Under the pieces are notes generated by a model. It did not search any database. It was not told the origin of the DNA and worked only from the letters and a program-made list of their open reading frames with translations. A DNA stretch of 5,155 bases from Hungatella sp. UBA3147 (GTDB lineage Bacteria > Bacillota > Clostridia > Lachnospirales > Lachnospiraceae): assembly GCA_002365025.1 (NCBI GenBank), contig DEYX01000321.1:1-5155 (forward strand). Reading direction: 5' to 3'. This document shows positions 1 to 5,120 of this stretch, one piece after another. The translations under genes and the position numbers were made by a program. The first letter of the stretch is position 1. Every line of letters starts with the position of its first letter.

Positions 1-1660
1 CAGAATGACACACAGTGTTGGTGTTTTCGACGCTTACGCCCCGGAAATGCGGGCGTGCCGCTCCAGCCACATCATCACAGGCCTTCCCGATGCCTATGGC
101 CGCGGCCGCATCATCGGGGATTACCGCCGGGTTGCCCTTTACGGTATTGACCGCCTGATTGCAGATAAGGAAGAGCAGAAGGATACAACACGTACCACCA
201 TGTACTCTGACGTGATCCGGGAAAGAGAAGAGCTTTCTGAGCAGATCCGGGCCCTTAAGGAATTAAAGGAGCTGGGAAGCATCTATGGCTTTGATCTTTC
301 AAAACCGGCCGCCAACGTAGAAGAGGCGATCCAGTGGCTGTACTTTGCCTACCTTGCCGCTGTCAAGGAACAAAACGGAGCAGCCATGTCCTTAGGCCGC
401 ACCTCAACCTTTATTGATGTTTATGCACAGAGAGATTTAGAAGAAGGAACCTTTACCGAGGAGCAGATCCAGGAGTTTGTGGATCATTTCATCATGAAGC
501 TTCGTCTGGTAAAATTCGCCCGTACTCCGGAATACAATGAGCTGTTCTCCGGCGATCCTACCTGGGTAACAGAATCCATCGGAGGAGTCGGCATCGACGG
601 ACGCCATCTGGTGACCAAGACTTCCTTCCGTTACCTCCACACCCTTACGAATCTGGGAACAGCTCCTGAGCCAAACTTAACCGTGCTCTGGTCTACAAAG
701 CTTCCGGAAAACTTTAAGCGCTTCTGCGCCAGAACCTCCATTGAATCCTCTTCCATTCAGTATGAGAACGATGACCTGATGAGAGTGACACATGGAGATG
801 ATTATGCCATTGCCTGCTGCGTATCTTCCATGAGGGTTGGTAAGGAAATGCAGAACTTCGGCGCAAGGGCCAATCTTGCAAAATGCCTGTTATATGCAAT
901 TAACGGCGGCATTGATGAAGTCACCAAGAAACAAGTCGGTCCCAAATACCGCCCCATTACTTCCGAGTACCTGGATTATGAAGAGGTTATGGCTGCCTAT
1001 AAGGATATGATGAACTGGCTTGCAAGGGTTTATGTAAATACCTTGAACGTTATCCACTATATGCATGACAAATACAGCTATGAGCGTATACAGATGGCTC
1101 TTCACGATAAAAAGGTAACCCGTTGGTTCGCAACCGGTATTGCCGGACTTTCCGTAGTGGCTGACTCCTTATCTGCCATCAAATATGCCAAGGTTAAGAC
1201 CGTACGGGATGAAAACGGAATCGTAACCGATTATATCGTAGAAGGAGACTTCCCTAAATACGGCAATAACGATGACCGTGTTGACATGATCGCAAACGAA
1301 CTGGTTCACACCTTTATGAACTATGTAAAAGGAAACCATACTTACCGTGGCGGTATTCCAACCACCTCGATCTTGACAATTACTTCCAACGTAGTATATG
1401 GTAAGAATACAGGAGCAACTCCTGACGGACGTAAGAAGGGTGAAGCCTTTGCACCTGGCGCAAACCCAATGCACCTTAGAGATACTCACGGTGCTGTCGC
1501 TTCCCTGGCATCGGTTGCAAAGCTTCCGTTCAGAGATGCCCAGGATGGGATCTCCAATACATTCTCTATCGTACCGGGAGCCCTTGGTAAAGAAGATCAG
1601 ATCTTCACAGGAGATTTAGAGGTGGATTTAGAGCTGGCTCTTAGCGAAGACCAGAAATAA
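1..1660 (+). CDS. pflB: Pyruvate formate-lyase (formate C-acetyltransferase) catalytic core, 5'-truncated by the window and lacking the C-terminal glycyl-radical domain
   Basis: PFL converts pyruvate and CoA to acetyl-CoA and formate in the cytoplasm under anaerobiosis. The open frame runs in from the window edge: AGA at 2-4 precedes the ATG at 5, which aligns to the interior of E. coli PFL, so about 140 N-terminal residues are missing and ATG 5 is not the start. Recognisable family motifs, in order, are TGLPDAYGRGRIIGDYRR (substrate-binding Arg of GRGR), DPTWVTESIGG (equivalent of Trp333), the Cys-Cys active site in DYAIACCVSSM (bases 815-820, equivalent of Cys418/419), FGARANLAK (equivalent of Arg435), IHYMHDKYSYE, GIAGLSVVADSLSAIKYAKV and PGANPMH. 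The protein ends after SIVPGALGKED plus about 20 unrelated acidic residues. Single-chain PFLs continue for about 60-80 more residues and carry the radical glycine. That domain is encoded separately at 1964-2209. Identity as PFL rather than a glycerol or choline-type glycyl-radical enzyme is secure from the CC motif and end-to-end similarity. Confidence 0.97.
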   Translation, partial: RMTHSVGVFDAYAPEMRACRSSHIITGLPDAYGRGRIIGDYRRVALYGIDRLIADKEEQKDTTRTTMYSDVIREREELSEQIRALKELKELGSIYGFDLSKPAANVEEAIQWLYFAYLAAVKEQNGAAMSLGRTSTFIDVYAQRDLEEGTFTEEQIQEFVDHFIMKLRLVKFARTPEYNELFSGDPTWVTESIGGVGIDGRHLVTKTSFRYLHTLTNLGTAPEPNLTVLWSTKLPENFKRFCARTSIESSSIQYENDDLMRVTHGDDYAIACCVSSMRVGKEMQNFGARANLAKCLLYAINGGIDEVTKKQVGPKYRPITSEYLDYEEVMAAYKDMMNWLARVYVNTLNVIHYMHDKYSYERIQMALHDKKVTRWFATGIAGLSVVADSLSAIKYAKVKTVRDENGIVTDYIVEGDFPKYGNNDDRVDMIANELVHTFMNYVKGNHTYRGGIPTTSILTITSNVVYGKNTGATPDGRKKGEAFAPGANPMHLRDTHGAVASLASVAKLPFRDAQDGISNTFSIVPGALGKEDQIFTGDLEVDLELALSEDQK

Positions 1661-1664
1661 GGAG
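1661..1664 (+). promoter_or_regulatory. Ribosome binding site GGAG deciding the start of the 89-aa protein
   Basis: GGAG directly follows the stop codon of the PFL core and lies 8 nt before ATG 1673. An in-frame GTG at 1664 overlaps this Shine-Dalgarno itself, so the ATG is the better start. The position right after TAA suggests translational coupling with the core gene. Confidence 0.7.
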
Positions 1665-1672
1665 TGGTTATT

Positions 1673-1942
1673 ATGGCAGATCCAAAGGAGAAACAGATTG
1701 ACGATATCGTCTCCATGCTTGACCAGTTCATGGCTGGAAACGGCGGACATATGAACATCCGCGTATCAGAAAACGGTACTGTAAGTACCGATGAAACAAT
1801 GGCTAAATCAGTTACTACCACAAACTCCACGGATTGTGCAGACGGAAATTCCGCCTGCAGAGTGCCCACTTTATTCCAGGCCTTGGATACAGAAGATGAA
1901 GACCCGGAAAGCAACCGGCTGTTTATGGAAGACACTTATTAA
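1673..1942 (+). CDS. Small PFL-operon protein resembling the N-terminal part of a glycyl-radical domain but lacking the radical loop
   Basis: This is an 89-aa protein starting at ATG 1673, 12 nt after the PFL core stop. Its first 31 residues (MADPKEKQIDDIV...GGHMNIRV) align without gaps to the first 31 of the downstream radical protein (MANISESQINNLV...HHLNVNV). I count 12 identities and many conservative changes, and both match the helix and GG-H-x-N-V strand that precede the glycyl-radical loop in ordinary PFL. After residue 31 the resemblance stops. There is no R-V-S-G-Y motif, so it cannot carry the radical. Instead there is a Ser/Thr-rich stretch, two cysteines (Cys55 and Cys62, CADGNSAC) and an acidic tail. 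I recognise no named family for the second half. By inference it is a structural or regulatory partner of the PFL core, perhaps docking where the radical domain docks. A decayed duplicate is the alternative, though its intact frame and ribosome binding site argue that it is expressed. Confidence 0.85.
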   Translation: MADPKEKQIDDIVSMLDQFMAGNGGHMNIRVSENGTVSTDETMAKSVTTTNSTDCADGNSACRVPTLFQALDTEDEDPESNRLFMEDTY

Positions 1943-1949
1943 ATACTAT

Positions 1950-1955
1950 AGGAGG
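1950..1955 (+). promoter_or_regulatory. Strong ribosome binding site AGGAGG of the glycyl-radical protein
   Basis: This is a consensus Shine-Dalgarno 8 nt before ATG 1964. It is clearly stronger than the GGAG before the preceding gene, which suggests that the small radical subunit is translated efficiently and independently. Confidence 0.8.
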
Positions 1956-1963
1956 ATTATAAA

Positions 1964-2209
1964 ATGGCAAATATCAGTGAATCTCAAATCAATAACCTTG
2001 TTAATTTATTAGATGGCTATGTAGAAGAAGGCGGACATCACTTAAATGTTAATGTCTTCACCCGTGATACCTTATTAGATGCTCAGAAGCATCCGGAAAG
2101 TTATCCCCAGCTTACCGTACGCGTATCCGGTTATGCGGTGAATTTTATCAAGCTGACAAAGGAACAACAGGATGAAGTAATCTCCCGTACGTTCCACAAC
2201 AATATGTAA
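1964..2209 (+). CDS. Stand-alone glycyl-radical domain protein of pyruvate formate-lyase (GrcA/YfiD-like)
   Basis: This 81-aa protein corresponds to the last part of ordinary PFL. It contains GGHHLNVNV, the helix TLLDAQKHPESYPQLT, and the radical loop RVSGYAVNF with the radical glycine at residue 56 (codon 2129-2131). It ends in LTKEQQDEVISRTFHNNM, which matches the E. coli PFL C-terminus closely. In the family this glycine is converted by the activase to a stable glycyl radical, which then generates a thiyl radical on the active-site cysteines of the core. Here the domain is a separate polypeptide, comparable in principle to E. coli GrcA (YfiD), which replaces the damaged C-terminal domain of PFL. 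GrcA is longer and is a spare part for an intact PFL, whereas here the neighbouring core has no radical domain of its own. The protein should therefore be an obligate subunit. It lies 21 nt after the 89-aa gene and 21 nt before pflA. Confidence 0.95.
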   Translation: MANISESQINNLVNLLDGYVEEGGHHLNVNVFTRDTLLDAQKHPESYPQLTVRVSGYAVNFIKLTKEQQDEVISRTFHNNM

Positions 2210-2230
2210 TAAGCAAAGAAGGCGATCTGT

Positions 2231-3003
2231 ATGACAGGATATATCCATTCCATTGAAAGCTTCGGTACCGTTGACGGACCGGGTGTGCGTATGGTGATTT
2301 TTTTACAAGGCTGTCCCATGCGCTGCCAATATTGCCATAATCCGGACACCTGGAAGATGGCGGGCGGCACGCCAATGACGGTTGAAGAACTATTAAAGCA
2401 GTATGAGTCGTCCCGGATTTTTACCGGGGCGGAGGCATCACGGCCACCGGCGGAGAGCCTCTTATGCAGCTGGATTTTGTGACTGAGCTTTTTGAAGCCG
2501 CAGGAAAGAAGAACATCCATACCTGCCTGGATACTTCAGGCGTCACATTTCACAGGAATGACCCGGATTACAGGAAGAAAATAGACCGGCTTCTGGACTC
2601 TACCGATCTTGTCATGCTGGACATCAAGCACATTGTTGATACTAAGCACAAAACACTTACAGGTCATTCCAATGAAAACATTCTGGATTTTGCCCGGTAT
2701 TTAAGCGACCGGGATATCCCGGTGTGGATCCGTCATGTGACAGTGCCGCAGATCACGGATGAGACCCCTGATCTGTACAGGCTGGGGCGTTTTATCGGCG
2801 GGCTTAAGAATGTGAAGGCCCTTGATGTCCTGCCTTATCACGACATGGGAAAGGTAAAATACGAAAGCATGGGTATGGAATATCCCTTAAAGGATATTCC
2901 CCCCATGTCAAAGGATGGTGCCGTTGCCGCCAAGAAGATAATCTTAAGCGGAATCAGGGATGTCCGCACAGGAATCCCTGATCGGTATTGCTCCCAAAAT
3001 TAA
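2231..3003 (+). pseudogene. pflA: Pyruvate formate-lyase activating enzyme (radical SAM), interrupted by a -1 frameshift
   Basis: PflA is a radical-SAM enzyme that abstracts hydrogen from the PFL glycine. The first frame starts at ATG 2231, 8 nt after AGAAGG. It reads MTGYIHSIESFGTVDGPGVR and the cluster motif GCPMRCQYCHNPDTW (Cys28, Cys32, Cys35), then leaves the family sequence just after base 2420 and ends at 2482. The second frame continues the family sequence from about 2422: YRGGGITATGGEPLMQLDF (GGE SAM-binding motif), HTCLDTSG, TDLVMLDIKH, VWIRHVTVPQ and DVLPYHDMGKVKYESMG, ending at TAA 3001-3003. Joining the frames at the T5 run 2418-2422 with one extra T, or with a -1 slip, gives a 257-aa protein of normal length (E. 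coli PflA is 246 aa). No other lesion is visible. A sequencing error or recent mutation is likeliest; programmed slippage is possible but lacks a consensus heptamer. An ATG at 2464 would give only a truncated protein without the iron-sulfur motif. Confidence 0.9.
2953..2982 (+). other. 9-bp perfect inverted repeat inside the 3' end of pflA
   Basis: ATCAGGGAT (2953-2961) and ATCCCTGAT (2974-2982) are exact reverse complements separated by 12 nt, about 20 nt before the pflA stop codon. No T-run follows, so it is not a normal intrinsic terminator. It could form a 3' mRNA-stabilising hairpin for the operon or be chance within coding sequence. Confidence 0.4.
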
Positions 3004-3026
3004 ACAATAATTGTACCATTTACTAC

Positions 3027-3055
3027 TTGAATATTTCTGATTTATAGTATAAAAT
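3027..3055 (+). promoter_or_regulatory. Candidate sigma-A promoter of the ferredoxin gene
   Basis: TTGAAT (3027-3032) and TAAAAT (3050-3055) are separated by 17 nt in a very AT-rich gap between pflA and the ferredoxin gene. They match the -35 and -10 consensus at four or five of six positions each. A perfect TATAAT at 3069-3074 has no -35 at proper spacing and nearly abuts the ribosome binding site. AT-rich DNA yields chance matches, so this is moderate evidence only. Confidence 0.5.
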
Positions 3056-3092
3056 ATAGAAAAATCTATATAATATAAGGAGGTAATTTATC

Positions 3093-3263
3093 ATGGCACG
3101 AGTTATTAGTGACGCTTGCGTTAGCTGCGGAAGCTGTGAAGGCGAATGCCCAGTAAGCGCTATCAGCCAGGGTGATTCTCAGTTTGTTATTGATGCTGAT
3201 GCATGTATCGATTGTGGCGCTTGTGAGGGCGTATGTCCAACAGGAGCTATTTCTGAAGCATAA
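3093..3263 (+). CDS. 2[4Fe-4S] ferredoxin, clostridial type
   Basis: This 56-aa protein begins MARVISDACVSCGSC and ends CPTGAISEA. It contains two complete cluster-binding motifs, C9-x2-C12-x2-C15-x3-C19-P and C38-x2-C41-x2-C44-x3-C48-P. This is the pseudo-symmetrical layout and length (about 55 aa) of clostridial ferredoxins. The start ATG lies 8 nt after a near-perfect AAGGAGGT (3077-3084). It is a soluble low-potential electron carrier, typically reduced by pyruvate:ferredoxin oxidoreductase and oxidised by hydrogenases and other enzymes. Radical-SAM activases such as PflA need a low-potential electron, so the position directly downstream of pflA suggests, without proving, that it can serve PFL activation. 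Its own candidate promoter upstream and a strong terminator downstream imply it can be transcribed alone as an abundant short mRNA. Confidence 0.96.
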   Translation: MARVISDACVSCGSCEGECPVSAISQGDSQFVIDADACIDCGACEGVCPTGAISEA

Positions 3264-3274
3264 TTATGATACAT

Positions 3275-3310
3275 AAATGCCTCTTCCTTTCGGAAGAGGC
3301 ATTTTGTTAT
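3275..3310 (+). terminator. Intrinsic terminator after the ferredoxin gene
   Basis: AAATGCCTCTTCC (3275-3287) and GGAAGAGGCATTT (3292-3304) form a perfect 13-bp stem with a TTTC loop. The stem ends in T-rich sequence running into TTGTTAT. It starts 11 nt after the ferredoxin stop and separates that unit from the downstream hydrolase gene. The A-rich 5' side gives it a possible weaker activity on the other strand. Confidence 0.92.
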
Positions 3311-3375
3311 ATCAACACGTTCTTTATATCTGCATACAAATGAATTAACCGGATAATGGAAAGGACATTTCTAAT

Positions 3376-4089
3376 ATGAGAAAGCCACTGATCGGCCTGA
3401 CCCCCGCCCACGATATTGAAAGCGGTGATGTTAAGGCACGTCCTACTTATATGCGGGCATTAAAAGCTGCGGGAGCGATCCCAGTCGTGATGCCCTTAGA
3501 TGCCTCAGAAGAAGATTTAAAGCAGCTGTCAAAGGATATGGACGGATTTCTGTTCACAGGCGGTCCTGATGTGCACCCCTTCCTTTTTGGGGAAGAAACA
3601 CAGGCTCAATGCGGCAATGTGTCCGCAGCCAGGGACCAGATGGAGATTTCCCTGCTTCCTATGATTATGGAGCTTCGGAAACCGGTTCTTGGGATCTGCC
3701 GGGGAATCCAGGTTCTAAACATCGCTCTTGGAGGAAACATCTGGCAGGATATCCCCTCCCAGGTTACACGTGATTTTCCTCTGGCCCATTCCCAGCCATT
3801 TAGTTATGATATGCCGTGCCATACGGTTGCTTTAACCGAGGGCAGCCTCCTTGCCCGGATATCAGAAAATTCTTCGATAAAGGTCAACAGCATGCACCAT
3901 CAGGCCGTCAGGGATCTTGCTCCCGGACTTATAGCTTCCGCCTACTCTCCAGACCATTTGATCGAGGCACTGGAAATGACAGACTATCCCTATTTTATCG
4001 GGGTTCAATGGCATCCGGAATATTTGTGGGAAAAGAATGGAGAGGCATTCCGACTGTTTCAGACTTTTGTAAATGCTTGTAAAGAATAA
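3376..4089 (+). CDS. Gamma-glutamyl-gamma-aminobutyrate hydrolase family protein (peptidase C26, PuuD-like class-I amidotransferase fold)
   Basis: This 237-aa cytoplasmic protein opens with KPLIGLTP, typical of the C26 family. It has the oxyanion-strand region DGFLFTGGPDVHP (56-68), the nucleophile elbow VLGICRGIQVLNIALGG with Cys108, the family SMHHQAV motif (172-178), and GVQWHPE with His213 and Glu215 completing the triad. All catalytic residues are present and the length is normal for stand-alone members. Family members hydrolyse gamma-glutamyl amide bonds, for example gamma-glutamyl-GABA in putrescine breakdown (E. coli PuuD) or folate polyglutamates. Substrate cannot be assigned here because no putrescine or polyamine gene lies alongside. 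ATG 3376 follows AAAGGA (3360-3365) by 10 nt. No convincing promoter is visible between the upstream terminator and this start, though the gene should be transcribed separately from the ferredoxin. It converges with the MerR-type gene. Confidence 0.93.
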   Translation: MRKPLIGLTPAHDIESGDVKARPTYMRALKAAGAIPVVMPLDASEEDLKQLSKDMDGFLFTGGPDVHPFLFGEETQAQCGNVSAARDQMEISLLPMIMELRKPVLGICRGIQVLNIALGGNIWQDIPSQVTRDFPLAHSQPFSYDMPCHTVALTEGSLLARISENSSIKVNSMHHQAVRDLAPGLIASAYSPDHLIEALEMTDYPYFIGVQWHPEYLWEKNGEAFRLFQTFVNACKE

Positions 4090-4103
4090 AATCCTATATG
4101 CAT

Positions 4104-4145
4104 AAAAAATCCGCAGTTTCCACTTTCACCGGCAGCTGCGGATTT
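4104..4145 (-). terminator. Intrinsic terminator for the minus-strand MerR-type gene, possibly bidirectional
   Basis: AAATCCGCAG (4107-4116) and CTGCGGATTT (4136-4145) form a perfect 10-bp stem around a 19-nt loop. Read on the minus strand, the stem runs into six T residues (complement of A4104-4109), which is the terminator polarity for the gene ending at 4196. On the plus strand only TTT followed by CCTTGCC comes after it, so termination of the hydrolase transcript would be weaker. The 4146-4195 stretch also has a small AGAGCC/GGCTCT stem (4153-4172). Confidence 0.7.
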
Positions 4146-4195
4146 CCTTGCCAGAGCCTGTTTGATGGCTCTATTTCTCTGAAAGTAGTGTGGTT

Positions 4196-4855
4196 TTATA
4201 ACTTTTTTCCATTTCGCCCGAACTTCTTTTTTCGATTAAAAAATGGAATCTTGGAAGCAGCAGCTTCTGCACGCCCTTTGTTGTCCTTTTGATACGAACG
4301 CATAAGCTCGTCCAGCTGTTTGAACCGCTCCTCTTCCTTTTCTTCTTTTAAATTCAACAAATATTCCATTTCCTTAATAACCTTATCATTGACCAGGCAG
4401 CTGACATCCTGGCTTAACTGCTCATTATTTACCTCTAAAGCCCGTCCAATGATATGGTTCATGATCTCCTGAAACTGCTCCATTTTCTCCTGGGCAATGG
4501 AAATCTGCGCCGTGTTATGTACATCCAGGCCTGTCCCATCCTCAGTGCCAGATATTGCACTCTCTTTTAATTCCTGAGCTACCTGTCCTTCCAGTAACTC
4601 ATCTGGTATGACGGGGTCTCTGCCCTCCTCAATAACCTTGTCAAGCGCTGTCTTAATGGCCTTTAACTGATACCCCTTGTCCTTTAAGTCCTTGATCTGC
4701 TTGAATAAACGGATGTGTGCTTCAGTGTAATACCGGTGCCCCATCTCATTTCTGGGAATCTTTAACTCCAGCTCGTCCTCCCAGTATCTAAGGACATGAG
4801 ACTCCACATCGACCTTCTTCGATGCATCCGATATTAAGTAATGTATCTCAGCCAT
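4196..4855 (-). CDS. MerR-type helix-turn-helix protein with coiled-coil middle and basic C-terminal tail
   Basis: This 219-aa protein starts at the ATG complementary to 4853-4855, with an AGGAGAGG ribosome binding site (complement of 4864-4872). Residues 1-75 form a MerR-like winged helix-turn-helix: YLISDASKKVDVESHVLRYWE is the HTH, NEMGHRYYTEAHIRLFKQI is the wing and following helix, and GYQLKAIKTAL is the last helix of the domain. Residues 80-115 look like a linker. Residues 118-190 are rich in Glu, Lys, Gln and Leu and look like a long coiled coil, split near residue 150. The tail (about 194-219) is strongly basic and ends FFNRKKKFGRNGKKL. There is no cysteine cluster or drug-binding domain as in classical metal or multidrug MerR regulators. 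The layout recalls the chromosome-anchoring protein RacA of Bacillus, but I see no specific sequence match. It is a DNA-binding protein of unknown target and could be a regulator or a nucleoid-associated factor. It is convergent with the hydrolase gene. Confidence 0.85.
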   Translation of the reverse strand: MAEIHYLISDASKKVDVESHVLRYWEDELELKIPRNEMGHRYYTEAHIRLFKQIKDLKDKGYQLKAIKTALDKVIEEGRDPVIPDELLEGQVAQELKESAISGTEDGTGLDVHNTAQISIAQEKMEQFQEIMNHIIGRALEVNNEQLSQDVSCLVNDKVIKEMEYLLNLKEEKEEERFKQLDELMRSYQKDNKGRAEAAASKIPFFNRKKKFGRNGKKL

Positions 4856-4881
4856 AGCTATATCCTCTCCTTTGGTTCGTT

Positions 4882-4897
4882 AAGTTTTCATAACCTT
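4882..4897. promoter_or_regulatory. Imperfect inverted repeat in the leader of the MerR-type gene
   Basis: AAGTTT TCAT AACCTT is a 6-bp inverted repeat with one mismatch, about 30 nt upstream of the MerR-type start codon. MerR proteins often bind dyads near their own promoters, so this is a possible autoregulatory operator. No convincing -35/-10 pair with normal spacing was found near it, so support is weak. Confidence 0.2.
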
Positions 4898-5016
4898 ACT
4901 ATTTATATCATATGCGGACTTCGGATGGATTATGAATGGGAATTGGAAGTTTTTTGAGGGATTCGAGAAAATTTTTAGAAGAGGAGGGGGAAATGGGTGA
5001 GGGGAAAAGAGAAATG

Positions 5017-5100
5017 GCGGGGGTGCAGGAGCCATCTGGGGGAAAGGGGGGGAATTTAGCGGGGCCGCAGGAGCCATCTGAGAGAAGGGACTCGAGGTTC
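5017..5100 (+). repeat. Two degenerate direct repeats of 42-nt period in a G-rich tract
   Basis: GCAGGAGCCATCTG occurs exactly at 5025-5038 and 5067-5080. The preceding GCGGGG (5017 and 5059) is in the same register, so the units share a 42-nt period with the rest diverged. The surrounding stretch 4978-5072 is almost free of C on the + strand, with runs of four to seven G. No gene is credible here. Confidence 0.6.
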
Positions 5101-5120
5101 GAATCCCTTCTCTCAGATGG
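5074..5120. repeat. Perfect 17-bp palindromic element with a tRNA T-arm-like loop
   Basis: CCATCTGAGAGAAGGGA (5074-5090) and TCCCTTCTCTCAGATGG (5104-5120) are exact reverse complements separated by 13 nt. Within the loop, TCGA (5092-5095) can pair with TCGA (5099-5102) after one mismatch, which extends the hairpin. A smaller hairpin, GGGGC-GTTC-GCCCC (5120-5133), abuts it. Neither strand has a following T-run, so it is not an intrinsic terminator. The sequence GGTTCGAATCC at 5096-5106 looks like a tRNA T-loop, but no tRNA can be folded around it. It may be an extragenic palindromic repeat, an attachment-site relic or the edge of a larger element beyond the window. Confidence 0.75.

Noticed and set aside
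1169..1489. 106-aa minus-strand frame inside the PFL core
   Set aside because: It lies wholly within a strongly conserved gene on the other strand and has no ribosome binding site or recognisable motif.
1597..1935. 112-aa minus-strand frame over the 89-aa gene
   Set aside because: Serine-rich antisense shadow. The plus-strand gene has a ribosome binding site, operon spacing and similarity to the radical domain.
2417..2424. Programmed -1 frameshift site in pflA
   Set aside because: In the zero frame the codons are ATT TTT ACC. The P-site tRNA would not re-pair after a tandem -1 slip and no consensus heptamer is present, so an indel or sequencing error is simpler.
3352..3357. GATAAT as a -10 box for the hydrolase gene
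   Set aside because: No -35-like hexamer lies 16-18 nt upstream, and it sits directly before the ribosome binding site, leaving almost no leader.
4153..4176. AGAGCC/GGCTCT hairpin as the plus-strand terminator of the hydrolase gene
   Set aside because: The stem is only 6 bp and is followed by ATTTCTCT rather than a clean T-run, so it is too weak to call as a separate terminator.
4098..4292. 64-aa plus-strand frame after the hydrolase gene
   Set aside because: It overlaps the terminator hairpin and the 3' end of the MerR-type gene, has no ribosome binding site and shows no family features.
5087..5120. Possible tRNA from the GGTTCGAATCC motif on the + strand
   Set aside because: The bases flanking the T-loop-like sequence do not form a 5-bp T-stem, the upstream 70 nt are G-rich with no anticodon or D arm, and the motif is explained by the 17-bp palindrome.
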